A stretch of DNA of 64,000 nucleotides, from NCBI RefSeq assembly GCF_023502345.1, contig NZ_JAMFLX010000011.1:62001-126000 (forward strand). The letters are read 5' to 3'. The notes beneath the pieces were generated by a model. It was not told where the DNA came from and ran no database searches. It was given only the letters and a program-made list of their open reading frames with translations. This document shows positions 52,731 through 60,696 of the stretch, piece by piece. Position 1 is the first letter of the stretch, and each line of letters begins with the position of its first letter. The position numbers were made by a program, and so were the translations under genes. Origin of the DNA: Parendozoicomonas callyspongiae (GTDB lineage Bacteria > Pseudomonadota > Gammaproteobacteria > Pseudomonadales > Endozoicomonadaceae).

Positions 52731-53130
52731 GCACCAGATCATTAAGCATTTTGCTGAGGACTGGGGAGATCACTCTCCCCAGTACGAGATCTGTTTGTCC
52801 ATTGTTGATTACCTTGAGCGGACAAATCTTGAAAGACTGAGATTTATGTCATTCAAGCACCTGAAAGGTGAGGTTGCTCCGAACTCAGGTGATGCTGAGT
52901 TTTGGCGATCCGCTCTATATTTGACGGGGGCATCATTCAAAATTCTTGATTTTGGTTATCAGATGATTGATGAGCTTGGACAGGCTTACACGTTGGAAAT
53001 AGAAGATGTTCGTCAGGCAAAAATTACGGGAGAATTAATTCATCCGTATACAGGGGAGCCTGTTGAAGACTATCAAAATCATGTGTTTATTTATTTCTTC
53101 CCTGGAACTAATGCTCAAGGCCTAGTGTGA
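52720..53130 (+). CDS. Island protein of unknown function, second gene of the operon (136 aa)
   Basis: A small soluble protein that I cannot assign. It starts inside the end of the previous gene (11-bp overlap), so translation is likely coupled. The N-terminal half looks helical with a possible winged-helix pattern (YEICLSIVDYLERTNLERLR, then FWRSALYLTGASFKILDFGY), and the C-terminal half is beta-like (HPYTGEPVEDYQNHVFIYFFP). A small partner, adaptor or regulator of its neighbours is a reasonable guess from size and position, nothing more. Confidence 0.72.
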   Translation: MNSKHQIIKHFAEDWGDHSPQYEICLSIVDYLERTNLERLRFMSFKHLKGEVAPNSGDAEFWRSALYLTGASFKILDFGYQMIDELGQAYTLEIEDVRQAKITGELIHPYTGEPVEDYQNHVFIYFFPGTNAQGLV

Positions 53131-53136
53131 TATCGG

Positions 53137-53796
53137 ATGGTAAGTACAGGTATTGAATCAGGTTCTTTAGCTCAATTTGATTTCATCATGAGGTCAGATC
53201 CTGAACTACAAGATTTTCTCAATAGGCGATGTGCAGATACTTATGAGGAATTTATAGGGTTATTGTACAGGGATCTTGACTATGCAATTTCCCAACTGGA
53301 AGAAAATCGGCATCTACACTACGAAGCTGGTGAAGATCAGCTGACTGTGCAAATACAAAGTATGCTGCGTATGCGAGGATATGCTGCTGAGCATGATGCA
53401 TCATATGGTGGAAATTGCGACCTCGTAGTCCGGTCTCGGAATAATTTTGTTTGGCTCGGTGAGGCAAAGATTGGACGATCAAAAAATAATATTGATGAAG
53501 GATACCGACAGTTAACTACAAGATATGCTACAGGTACAGATTCACAAAAAGAAGGTGGATTAATCATTTACTTTCAAACAAAAAATGCAAAATCCCAAAT
53601 GGATGACTGGAAGGATAGAATCCATAGTGTAGAACCATCCAAAGTAACCATAAAAAACTGTGAGCTGAAACAGTCAGCATTTTTTTCAACTCATACACTT
53701 GAAGCTTCTGGCCAGCCGTATCGTATAAGACATATTCCTGTGGTGCTGCATTTTGATCCTAAGGACAAGAGTGGGCGTAACCGTAAGAAAAGATAG
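53137..53796 (+). CDS. Putative PD-(D/E)xK-type nuclease, third gene of the operon (219 aa)
   Basis: The core looks like a restriction-type nuclease: helix with E67, then D95 in GGNCDLVV, and E109-x-K111 in FVWLGEAKIGRS, which fits D-x(13)-E-x-K, followed by a helix with QLTTRY (Q125, Y130) as in Mrr/RecB-like enzymes. The N-terminal 60 residues are helical (LYRDLDYAISQLEENRHLHY) and the C-terminus ends in a basic DKSGRNRKKR tail. It follows the second gene after 6 nt. The catalytic reading is inference from motif spacing; target unknown. With the two unknown partners this could be a defence system. The stop codon lies in a short hairpin that may be the terminator. Confidence 0.7.
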   Translation: MVSTGIESGSLAQFDFIMRSDPELQDFLNRRCADTYEEFIGLLYRDLDYAISQLEENRHLHYEAGEDQLTVQIQSMLRMRGYAAEHDASYGGNCDLVVRSRNNFVWLGEAKIGRSKNNIDEGYRQLTTRYATGTDSQKEGGLIIYFQTKNAKSQMDDWKDRIHSVEPSKVTIKNCELKQSAFFSTHTLEASGQPYRIRHIPVVLHFDPKDKSGRNRKKR

Positions 53797-53805
53797 TCTT
53801 TTCTT
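53785..53805. terminator. Weak hairpin between convergent island operons
   Basis: AAGAAAAGA / TCTTTTCTT 9-bp stem with loop TAG (the stop codon of the nuclease gene), A- and U-rich on both sides. An AT-rich stem, so modest strength. Confidence 0.4.
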
Positions 53806-53806
53806 T

Positions 53807-54211
53807 TCAGAGGATTTGCTGATCTTTCCACAACGGTGAAACGCCATCCAGTAGTTCTGATAGAGACAAAAGATTTGTTTCGTTACCACAGAGAATTGAC
53901 TCCTGGATTGAAGGCGGTAGTGACGTTAGTCGCAGAACCCTGGAAACATAACTCTCATTCTGCCCATAGTTTCTGGCCAAAGCCTTCACATTCTCAAACT
54001 CTCCTTCCTCAAGTTTCTGCAACCAAATATGAGCCTGAGCCAGCGCCCGCATCAGTGCCGTGTCGCTGGTGGGCGAGGTATTTAGTATCTGCCCATCAGG
54101 GGTTTTGATATGGGTACGACCCCCTCGCCTCAGAAGCTGTATGGGAATATTCACTTCCAGAATATTCTGGTCGGGATAAAATCGGGTTTGACGCTTGCCG
54201 GTGATATTCAT
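53807..54211 (-). CDS. KorB/ParB-like HTH protein of the recombinase module (134 aa)
   Basis: A 134-residue DNA-binding protein. The C-terminal half has a ParB/KorB-type helix-turn-helix, VKALARNYGQNESYVSRVLR followed by LTSLPPSIQESIL, the motif seen in plasmid partition and recombinase-associated proteins. The N-terminal half is beta-like and basic (RGGRTHIKTPDGQIL). It begins 2 nt after the serine recombinase stop, so it is probably co-transcribed with it and could regulate recombination or direct it to DNA. In other bacteria similar HTH proteins end the DUF2924-recombinase cluster. Confidence 0.8.
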   Translation of the reverse strand: MNITGKRQTRFYPDQNILEVNIPIQLLRRGGRTHIKTPDGQILNTSPTSDTALMRALAQAHIWLQKLEEGEFENVKALARNYGQNESYVSRVLRLTSLPPSIQESILCGNETNLLSLSELLDGVSPLWKDQQIL

Positions 54212-54213
54212 GG

Positions 54214-55536
54214 TTATGCGACTCCTGCCAGGTCATCAGTAATTTCGGGCAGCCACTTGGTATGGAAGCGGATGCTGAGGTTGGTTTCCTGCACATCAAT
54301 CCGTTCTACCAATAGCTGTGCGATACGTTGCTGCTCGTTGGGAAACAGCTCCTGCCAGATATCTTTCAGGGTGTGCAAAGCATTGATGGTTTGCTCGTAA
54401 CTCACCTGGTCCTCGATCTCATGGCAGTGTTGGAAAATCTGCATCACTAAAGAAGGCTGATTGATCAGTTGCTCTACTTCTTGAAGTATCACCTGTTCCA
54501 AGGGCTCAGCGGGTAAAGGAGGAAGGGGACTTTCCCTGTGGCCTTTCTTCCGGGCTGTGTTGCTGGTGTAGTAGCGGTAGCGCTTGCCCCGCCGTCGGCC
54601 GCTGGTGGGCACCAGTGCGATACCGTCTGGTCCAAACAGTAACCCTCGTAGAAAGGCAGGGCTGTGTCGCCAGCGGGACTCCGTGCGCCGACTGTTCCGG
54701 TTAGTGTTGAATATGGTTTCTGCTTTGTCCCAGAGTTGCTGATCCAAAATGGCGGTGTGCTGGCCGGGGTACCAATCGCCCTTGTGGTGTATCAGGCCCA
54801 GATAGATTTTGTTATTGAGGAGTTTGCGCATGGTGCTTTTGGTAAAAGGCTTTCCTCCCCAGGCAGAGCCATCTTTCTTTGGGTACCGTTTGGTTCGGAA
54901 ACCCATATCATTAACGCGATAACAGGTTTCAGTAAGCGAGCGGGTTTCTATGAAAGTTTCAAAGATGATTTGTACAATTTTCTTCTCGCTCCGGTTCACC
55001 ACCAACTTCCGGTCTTTGACTTCATAACCCAGCGGTACAGCGCCGCCCATCCACATCCCTTTCTTTTTTGATTCCGCAAACTTATCCCTGATCCGCTCAC
55101 TGGTAATCTCTCTTTCAAACTGGGCAAAGGAGAGCAGCATATGGAGGGTTAGTCTGCCCATACTGTCGGTAGTATTGAGGGGCTGGGTCACGGATATGAA
55201 CGAGGTATTATGCTCATCCAGAATTCCCACCAGCCGAGCAAAGTCTGAAATAGAGCGAGTCAGACGGTCGACCTTGTAAACAATAATGATATCGATCTCA
55301 TCTCGCTCGACAGCGGCCATCAATTTCTTCAGCCCGGGCCGGTCAATATTTCCACCGGAGAATCCACCATCTTCAAACCGTTCGTCCACCAGCTGCCAGC
55401 CTTGATGCTTTTGGGATACAACATAAGCGACTCCCGCTTCCCATTGGGCATCCAGGGAGTTGAACTCCTGCTCCAGTCCTTCTTCCGATGACTTGCGGGT
55501 ATAGATCGCGCAGCGCTTGATAGGGTTGGCACTCAC
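54214..55536 (-). CDS. Large serine recombinase
   Basis: Site-specific DNA recombinase, 440 residues: N-terminal resolvase domain with catalytic S16 (IYTRKSSEEG), DGGFSGGNIDRPGLKKL and VYKVDRLTRSISDFARL, then SERIRDKFAESKKKGMWMGG, the recombinase domain (LGYEVKDRKLVVN...), and a zinc-ribbon-like region that lacks an obvious Cys set (only HRESPLPPLPAE). The end is probably a coiled coil/C-terminal DNA-binding part. GTG start overlaps the DUF2924 stop (GTGA). It may integrate or excise the element, or invert a segment; the attachment sites are not evident. It is transcribed with the genes on either side, toward tRNA-Ser. Confidence 0.9.
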   Translation of the reverse strand: MSANPIKRCAIYTRKSSEEGLEQEFNSLDAQWEAGVAYVVSQKHQGWQLVDERFEDGGFSGGNIDRPGLKKLMAAVERDEIDIIIVYKVDRLTRSISDFARLVGILDEHNTSFISVTQPLNTTDSMGRLTLHMLLSFAQFEREITSERIRDKFAESKKKGMWMGGAVPLGYEVKDRKLVVNRSEKKIVQIIFETFIETRSLTETCYRVNDMGFRTKRYPKKDGSAWGGKPFTKSTMRKLLNNKIYLGLIHHKGDWYPGQHTAILDQQLWDKAETIFNTNRNSRRTESRWRHSPAFLRGLLFGPDGIALVPTSGRRRGKRYRYYTSNTARKKGHRESPLPPLPAEPLEQVILQEVEQLINQPSLVMQIFQHCHEIEDQVSYEQTINALHTLKDIWQELFPNEQQRIAQLLVERIDVQETNLSIRFHTKWLPEITDDLAGVA

Positions 55537-56015
55537 TTGCGTTTCCTCCGGCGGCTACTCTGTTTCTGTTGTTCTTTTCTCAAGCCAAAGAAAGCCGGGC
55601 CATTCCACTGACTGCCAGTAATCACTTTGGCAATAGCCGTCAGACTTTTGTACAGCTGGCCCCGATACTCAAAACCCTCATTGGTGACAACCACCTCATG
55701 TTCTTCGTGCTGGTACTCGCGCATTAATCGGGTGCCAGCTGGCAGGTGACAGGTTTTCGCCCGGGGTGTTTTCTTGCCTTTCAGAATTGACTGTTTGACC
55801 TGAAGTAAGCGCTTCTTTGCCAGATCGCTTAATCCGCCCAGCGCTTTCTCCTGTACTTTCCAGGCCAGCCGTTGGCGAAGAATTTTGGTATGCAGAGGCG
55901 GAGCATCTGTACCTAACAGCTCTTTCCATGTGTGATTAAGCTGCGTGTTGTTCATGGTCATGATCTTGGCCACTTGTGCCGCCAGCGTTTCATGTACCTT
56001 GTCACTGTCTGCCAT
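55533..56015 (-). CDS. DUF2924 domain-containing protein
   Basis: A 160-residue protein (start ATG 56015, GGAGAG 6 nt upstream; an upstream in-frame start at 56078 is unsupported). The DUF2924 pattern is recognisable: LPAGTRLMREYQHEEHEVVV, NEGFEYRGQLYKSLTAIAKV and TGSQWNGPAFFGL, with a basic C-terminus. Such proteins occur beside large serine recombinases in many proteobacteria, always in this order, and are thought to be part of the same module; their biochemical role is not established. The stop overlaps the recombinase GTG. Confidence 0.88.
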   Translation of the reverse strand: MADSDKVHETLAAQVAKIMTMNNTQLNHTWKELLGTDAPPLHTKILRQRLAWKVQEKALGGLSDLAKKRLLQVKQSILKGKKTPRAKTCHLPAGTRLMREYQHEEHEVVVTNEGFEYRGQLYKSLTAIAKVITGSQWNGPAFFGLRKEQQKQSSRRRKRK

Positions 56016-56205
56016 AGTTTCTCTCCAGTTGTGAGGGGAGGGACATACACGCTCTGTCGTCAGGGAAAGTCCAGTCAACTTTGCTGTCCTGGTGGTTACG
56101 CTCAGCCTTACGTCGGTAGTGGCGCACCACTGCCAAGGAAAACAGGTGAATCAGCTCTTCACGAGGGGAATCAAGCGGCAGGGAGCGTGCATTTTGTTCG
56201 TCCAT
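56002..56205 (-). CDS. Small protein upstream of DUF2924 (67 aa)
   Basis: A 67-residue frame that overlaps the DUF2924 start by 14 bp in the same direction, an arrangement typical of coupled genes. The middle is helical (SPREELIHLFSLAVVRHYRRKAE). The ribosome-binding site is weak (TGGA). Small ORFs of this kind precede DUF2924 genes elsewhere, but I cannot name a family. It would be the first gene of the leftward recombinase operon. Confidence 0.55.
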   Translation of the reverse strand: MDEQNARSLPLDSPREELIHLFSLAVVRHYRRKAERNHQDSKVDWTFPDDRACMSLPSQLERNYGRQ

Positions 56206-56353
56206 GATCCAGGTGCTATCCGGTTTTTTTGTTCAAGTCTTCTTTCTTTGTACGCCGGGATAAGCACAAATGCGATGAGGTCGTATCGTGTTCTGTCGGT
56301 GTTATTCAGAGGAAAAATGGTGTCTTGACAGTCGGTCATGCCCAAAGCAATAT

Positions 56354-56369
56354 CTGTGTATATATACAG
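56354..56369. promoter_or_regulatory. LexA (SOS) box in the divergent promoter region
   Basis: CTGTGTATATATACAG: the consensus CTG-N10-CAG with a TATATATA centre and only one base different from the ideal sequence. It lies 42 nt before the rightward gene at 56412 and 149 nt before the leftward ORF at 56205, so it could control either or both. Confidence 0.85.
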
Positions 56370-56411
56370 TAGTACAGGATGTACAAACAATGACTTCAGG
56401 GATGACAAGCC

Positions 56412-57587
56412 ATGCCAAATCTGGCCAAGGTTATTCGCCATGCCAGTCCCAGGGGACTGATGCAATTCTGCCAAATGGTGGGGGTGTCTCTGCCCGCTGT
56501 TGGGAGTGATACGTTCGCACTGGAACAGACTCTGGATGTGGGCGAGGTGTTTAACCGCATTCGCAAAGAGGATCACAGGCTCTACCTCAAGGCAGAGGAA
56601 AAGGCGACACGAATCGTCAATATGACCCGCCCTGATGGTCAACAGCTGCTGGCCCAACAGATGGGCAAGATCATAGCCCGCAATCCTTTTGATACGGTTA
56701 TCGAGTTGATGGACTCGAAATCCGATAAACTTACCCATGCTGAATCCAGCCGCTTTGCCAGCCATTATCGTTATGGCCGGATGTGGGATTCCTACCAGTT
56801 AAACCCTGCTGTAGACCCGGTTGAAGACATTGCTTTGCAGACCTTCAGTGAGTCTCTTTCCAAGTCCTGCCAGGGGCAGCGGTTCCGGACAGAGTCATTT
56901 TGTTATTCCCGTCCTGATATTAAGCAACATCTCGGGCAGGTCTGTCATGTTGCGGTGACCCGACAGGGTGTTCCTCAAGCCATCAGCGAGTTGGATGAAG
57001 AGTCGAATATTCAGACACTGGTGGTCTCTCCAGCAAGAGAATATGCTCTGACCCATGAATGGGGATCAGGTGTGGTTGAGGTGGTTGCCAATACCCGGGA
57101 TATGCGTGATCTGTTGGCTCTCACTTATGCCCGTGACGTTCTAAAACTGGATAACCCTCCCGAACGAATTACCCCCAGACAGTTTGGTTTGGAACACTTC
57201 AGAGAGAGGCCCATTTTTCAATATACCTTGCGTGATGGTATTGCCCTGATTCAGGTTATGAGTTTGCATTTACGCTCAAGGCTGAATGGACAACCTCTTA
57301 TCGTAGATGTTCCTCTCGAGCTTCGTTTTGTCAGGGATATTTATGATCTTTTGAACGAGAACAATTTATATAAAACTACTCTAGAGGATCGTTCAGGCTG
57401 GATGATCACTGGTGCCGTTGTTGGCGTGCAAAAGCGCCAGATTGGAGTGTCGGCCAGACGACATGAACTGTTTGTCCGGTTTACCCACCCCAACAGTCAT
57501 AACCTTCGCGAGCTAACCCCTGAGGACCGGCTGTTGATACAACGGATTTTTCTGGAATCCGGTTTACTGGATGAGAGCCATCAATGA
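56412..57587 (+). CDS. Island protein of unknown function behind a LexA box (391 aa)
   Basis: A soluble protein of unknown function. No signal peptide, no clear ATP-binding or nuclease motif. Visible parts are a helical N-terminus (NLAKVIRHASPRGLMQFCQM), a middle with RYGRMWDSYQL and RTESFCYSRPDIKQHLG, and a C-terminal half of mixed alpha/beta (TLRDGIALIQVMSLHLRSRL, RQIGVSARRHELFVRFTHP). The next gene overlaps by 4 bp (ATGA), so they form a coupled pair. The 42-nt distance to a near-perfect LexA box suggests SOS induction. Homology unknown; could belong to element replication, excision or a toxic response. Confidence 0.72.
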   Translation: MPNLAKVIRHASPRGLMQFCQMVGVSLPAVGSDTFALEQTLDVGEVFNRIRKEDHRLYLKAEEKATRIVNMTRPDGQQLLAQQMGKIIARNPFDTVIELMDSKSDKLTHAESSRFASHYRYGRMWDSYQLNPAVDPVEDIALQTFSESLSKSCQGQRFRTESFCYSRPDIKQHLGQVCHVAVTRQGVPQAISELDEESNIQTLVVSPAREYALTHEWGSGVVEVVANTRDMRDLLALTYARDVLKLDNPPERITPRQFGLEHFRERPIFQYTLRDGIALIQVMSLHLRSRLNGQPLIVDVPLELRFVRDIYDLLNENNLYKTTLEDRSGWMITGAVVGVQKRQIGVSARRHELFVRFTHPNSHNLRELTPEDRLLIQRIFLESGLLDESHQ

Positions 57588-58465
57588 ATCCGGTTTCCCT
57601 GAAAACATTTATGCAGCTGGCTCTTTGGTGGGAGGCTGGCATAACAACCCGGAGTGGTTCCCAGATACAGTTTGAGTGTTCTTCACTTTTTCGGGAGATA
57701 CTGGGCAGTGGTTTGGCGCAGCCTGATCAGTTTGAGCAATGGATGCTTGATCCTTCCGGTGAAACGCACCCTGTCATAGAAGTCTCTTCGGGAGAGTTCG
57801 AGCGGGAATGTCTGGAGTGTTCTAACGCAAGTGTTCCTGAAATTATGCTTCGCCGTTATCGGTTCACAAAAGACTGGCTGCCTGCATTTATTTCACGGGA
57901 GTTGCAATCCTTCCAGAAACTGGAGTGTTGGTGTCCAGACACTCTCTGGTTTGCAGGTTTTTATCAGCGTAGAAAACAGCGCTGGCCGGTCTGGTTGGTT
58001 CGCCGTCTGCATGATGACAGCGCCTATGATGCTGTTGAAGAGAGCCTGAACAGCCAGACTCTGCCCGCTGGATTTGTGTTAGCTCTGCAACCGCCCCGAC
58101 GAAAAGCCTGCCTCCGTCTGTCCGACAGACACAGGGTTGTTTCTCTTAAGGATGTGCTGGTGGGTGATCCTGTCAAGCTGGCTATGAATCAAGTGTTGGA
58201 AGAATTACCCATTCGCTGGGACGATGCCAACGGTATTCTGCAGGTCGATGGTTTACCAGACTGGGTTGTTGATGGTCCTTTGCAGAGAACAGCTGTTTCT
58301 TTGCTGTATGACGCCTGGATGAATAATCGTCACGGAGTGAGTCGTGAGGTTTTGCAGGACGAAGGTATTGCTTCAAAGACACCGCAACAGTTGTGGGGTA
58401 CAAAGACAGAATGGAAAACTTATATTGATAATGGTCAAAACCGCTGGTGGCTGATTGAGCCTTGA
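57584..58465 (+). CDS. Island protein of unknown function, partner of the preceding gene (293 aa)
   Basis: A 293-residue protein with many Trp residues and a helical N-terminus (VSLKTFMQLALWWEAG). It contains two mid-protein Cys pairs (ECLECSN and ECWCPDTLWF), perhaps metal-binding. The C-terminal ~70 residues resemble a winged-helix-like domain (SLLYDAWMNNRHGVSREVLQ, then GTKTEWKTYIDNGQNRWWLI). The start overlaps the previous stop (ATGA), so the two are translated together. A terminator follows at 58490. Function unknown. Confidence 0.7.
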   Translation: MNPVSLKTFMQLALWWEAGITTRSGSQIQFECSSLFREILGSGLAQPDQFEQWMLDPSGETHPVIEVSSGEFERECLECSNASVPEIMLRRYRFTKDWLPAFISRELQSFQKLECWCPDTLWFAGFYQRRKQRWPVWLVRRLHDDSAYDAVEESLNSQTLPAGFVLALQPPRRKACLRLSDRHRVVSLKDVLVGDPVKLAMNQVLEELPIRWDDANGILQVDGLPDWVVDGPLQRTAVSLLYDAWMNNRHGVSREVLQDEGIASKTPQQLWGTKTEWKTYIDNGQNRWWLIEP

Positions 58466-58489
58466 TACAAGCCTGTCGATGAAAGAAGC

Positions 58490-58516
58490 AACCGACCTCG
58501 AGTCGGTTTTTTTTCG
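58490..58516 (+). terminator. Terminator after the two-gene SOS-box operon
   Basis: AACCGAC / GTCGGTT 7-bp stem, 5-nt loop, then a run of T residues; 24 nt after the stop codon. Confidence 0.85.
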
Positions 58517-58539
58517 CCTTTTTTTCGTAAAAGGCCGAT

Positions 58540-58581
58540 ATCTAACTCTCCTCTAACTTCATCTAACTCTCCCCTAACTCA
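58540..58581 (+). repeat. Iteron-like repeats: four CTAACT motifs in helical phase
   Basis: Two copies of a 21-bp unit (ATCTAACTCTCCTCTAACTTC and a near copy), each with two CTAACT. Their starts at 58542, 58553, 58563 and 58574 are spaced 11, 10 and 11 bp, one per helical turn, so proteins bound at each would lie on one face. About 50 nt before the HTH gene at 58633. Confidence 0.75.
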
Positions 58582-58632
58582 CTTTCGCCAAGATGAATCT
58601 GCCACAGGATAAAACCCCAAGGAGGCGGACAT

Positions 58633-58854
58633 ATGGCGATAGAACATCTCTCACAAAAACAGCTGGCTCAGCGGTGGGGAGTAAAAACCTGCACTCTGGA
58701 GCGTTGGCGACAGCGAGGCATTGGCCCGCTGTTTCTCAAGATCAACAGCAAGGTGATGTATCGCCTGGAAGATGTAGAGAGTTATGAGAATGCACATCAC
58801 TTTCAGGGGACTGGACAGCCTGTCCAGCGGCAGGAGAAAAAGTCATGTCAGTAG
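58633..58854 (+). CDS. Excisionase/AlpA-like HTH protein (73 aa)
   Basis: A small MerR/AlpA-type winged-helix protein: LSQKQLAQRWGVKTCTLERW is the helix-turn-helix, followed by the wing (KINSKVMYRLEDVESYE). Such proteins act as excisionases or regulators on mobile elements. The ribosome-binding site is excellent (AAGGAGG, 8 nt). It is the first gene of the rightward replication-like operon and lies directly after the CTAACT repeats, which could be its operator. The stop overlaps the next gene. Confidence 0.82.
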   Translation: MAIEHLSQKQLAQRWGVKTCTLERWRQRGIGPLFLKINSKVMYRLEDVESYENAHHFQGTGQPVQRQEKKSCQ

Positions 58855-59063
58855 CACTCTCTCATATTCGTGATATGACGCTCCTGCAGCTGGCCAGTCT
58901 GCACGAAGATGAGCTTGCACGTTTGTTGCGAGAAGCCAACAGGTCATTGGGTCGCGCAGATAACGACAGAAAGCGTCTTCAGAATGCTCGTTATCTGCGC
59001 AATCTGGCTCAGATGAAAGAACTGACCGGAGAGTTACCAGCAGATCAGGGGGATGAGCTATGA
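58845..59063 (+). CDS. Small hypothetical protein (72 aa)
   Basis: A 72-residue helical protein (ELARLLREANRSLGRADNDR) that I cannot assign. It overlaps both neighbours (10 bp at the start; ATGA with the NTPase gene), and its AGGAG lies about 8 nt upstream. The overlaps argue for a real, coupled gene in the replication-like operon. Confidence 0.7.
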   Translation: MSVALSHIRDMTLLQLASLHEDELARLLREANRSLGRADNDRKRLQNARYLRNLAQMKELTGELPADQGDEL

Positions 59064-59923
59064 GTCTTCCGATTCTTTCTGCCGACCAACGCTTGAAGGA
59101 GTACAAAGGTGTTAAGGCGGTACTGCTGGGCCAGAGCGGTGTTGGTAAAACATCCCAGCTCTGGACACTGCCTGCCGAGCAAACCCTGTTTCTGGATCTG
59201 GAAGCCGGAGATCTTGCGGTTCAGGGTTGGCAAGGCGATACGGTCCGTCCCCGCACCTGGCCGGAGTTCCGCAATCTGGTGGCGTTTATTGGTGGTCCGA
59301 ACCCCGCTCTGGAAAATGATCAACCCTATTGCCAGGCCCATTACCAGGTTGCCTGTCAGCAGTTGGGTGATCCGTCACAGCTAGATAAGTACACCATCTT
59401 CTTTGTCGATTCGATCACGGCTCTGGCTCGGATTTGCTTCCAATGGTGCAAGACAAGACCTGAGGCTCGCAGCGAGAAAACCGGCAAACCGGATATTCGT
59501 GGTGCTTATGGATTGCACGCCCGGGAGATGATTGCCGCCTTGATGCATCTGCAACATGTGCGGGGCAAGCATGTGATCTTTGTCGGCATTCTGGAAGAGA
59601 GGGTAGACGACTTTAATCGCCGGATTTTCCAGCCCCAAATCGAAGGTTCTAGGACAGGATTGGAACTGCCTGGCATTGTCGATGAAGTGATCACCATGGC
59701 CAGCCTGCCTAATGAACAAGGGGAGCTGCAGCGCAGTTTTGTTTGCCAGACCCTCAACCCGTGGGGCTTTCCCTCCAAAGATCGCAGTGGTCGTCTTGAC
59801 CTGATCGAACCGGCCCATCTGGGCAACCTACTTCAGAAAATCAGTCAACCGCTGGTGGGCGAACGTCGTCTGGATTTCGCGTCAGCCCAGCCTGCTCCAC
59901 AACAAGCACAGCAAGGACAGTGA
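59060..59923 (+). CDS. RecA-like NTP-binding phage protein (AAA_24 type)
   Basis: A 287-residue ATPase of the phage nucleotide-binding type. Walker A is GQSGVGKTS (24-32), Walker B TIFFVDSITALARIC (about 112-126). The C-terminus ends in a Gln/Ala-rich tail. Next to DUF669 proteins and primases, members are thought to be recombination or replication-loading ATPases. It starts ATGA-overlapped with the small ORF and is followed within 2 nt by the DUF669 gene. Precise role unknown. Confidence 0.85.
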   Translation: MSLPILSADQRLKEYKGVKAVLLGQSGVGKTSQLWTLPAEQTLFLDLEAGDLAVQGWQGDTVRPRTWPEFRNLVAFIGGPNPALENDQPYCQAHYQVACQQLGDPSQLDKYTIFFVDSITALARICFQWCKTRPEARSEKTGKPDIRGAYGLHAREMIAALMHLQHVRGKHVIFVGILEERVDDFNRRIFQPQIEGSRTGLELPGIVDEVITMASLPNEQGELQRSFVCQTLNPWGFPSKDRSGRLDLIEPAHLGNLLQKISQPLVGERRLDFASAQPAPQQAQQGQ

Positions 59924-59924
59924 T

Positions 59925-60638
59925 ATGAGCAACTACAACCAGAATCCACAACACCAGCAGCAGCACCACCAGCAACAGCAAACGGCCAATAGCGAGTGGA
60001 CTGATTTCAATAGTGCCACCGTACAGCAAGACTATGATCTGATTCCCAAGGGCACACTGGCCAAGGTACGGCTCACCCTGAAACCGGGTGGCTATGACGA
60101 GCCCCATATGGGCTGGACCGGCGGCTGGGCCACACAGGGCGACAGTGGCGCAGTTTACCTGAAGGCTGAATATGTTGTGCTGGAAGGGCCGTTTGCCAAA
60201 CGCAAGGTCTGGAGCTTGATCGGTTTGCACAGCCCGAAAGGACCGAATTGGGCCAATATGGGACGCAGCTTTGTGCGCTCTTTGCTCTGCTCCGCCCGGG
60301 GTATTCGCCAGGATGATAACTCGCCTCAGGCTAATCTGGCCCGCCGTCTGAAACATTTTGGTGAGCTCGATGGTATGGAGTTTATCGCCCGGATCGATAT
60401 CGAGAAGGATACCGATGGCGAAGAGACCAATGCTATCAAACATGCCATCACGCCAGATCACAAGCAGTACCAAGTTGTGATGGCTGGGCAAGGTAGTCAG
60501 CCTCAACAGGGCCAAGGGCAAAACCAGAACCCCGGCTATCAGTTCCAGCAACCTCAGCAACAAGCGCCGCAGAATCAGCAGGCTGCGCCGGATTATTACC
60601 AGCAACCACAGCAGAAAAGTAATGAGTGGGATGGCTAA
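59925..60638 (+). CDS. DUF669-family protein (phage SSB-like) with Gln-rich ends
   Basis: A 237-residue protein with a DUF669-type core (about 25-165: DYDLIPKGTLAKVRLTLKPG, MGRSFVRSLLCSARGI and NLARRLKHFGELDGMEFIAR), the family found beside phage NTPases and primases and believed to bind single-stranded DNA. Both ends are Gln-rich (HQQQHHQQQQ; QQPQQQAPQNQQ), and the C-terminal end NEWDG is acidic/aromatic, like the interaction tail of SSB proteins. Translated right after the NTPase gene. Function inferred from context. Confidence 0.8.
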   Translation: MSNYNQNPQHQQQHHQQQQTANSEWTDFNSATVQQDYDLIPKGTLAKVRLTLKPGGYDEPHMGWTGGWATQGDSGAVYLKAEYVVLEGPFAKRKVWSLIGLHSPKGPNWANMGRSFVRSLLCSARGIRQDDNSPQANLARRLKHFGELDGMEFIARIDIEKDTDGEETNAIKHAITPDHKQYQVVMAGQGSQPQQGQGQNQNPGYQFQQPQQQAPQNQQAAPDYYQQPQQKSNEWDG

Positions 60639-60696
60639 AGGACTTCACTCCCCTGCTTAAGCCGTGCAGGGGCAACTCGTTTCAGGATGAAAGATC

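Noticed and set aside
53836-54400. Plus-strand frames over the HTH/recombinase genes
   Set aside because: Shadows of the coupled minus-strand genes; no ribosome-binding sites.
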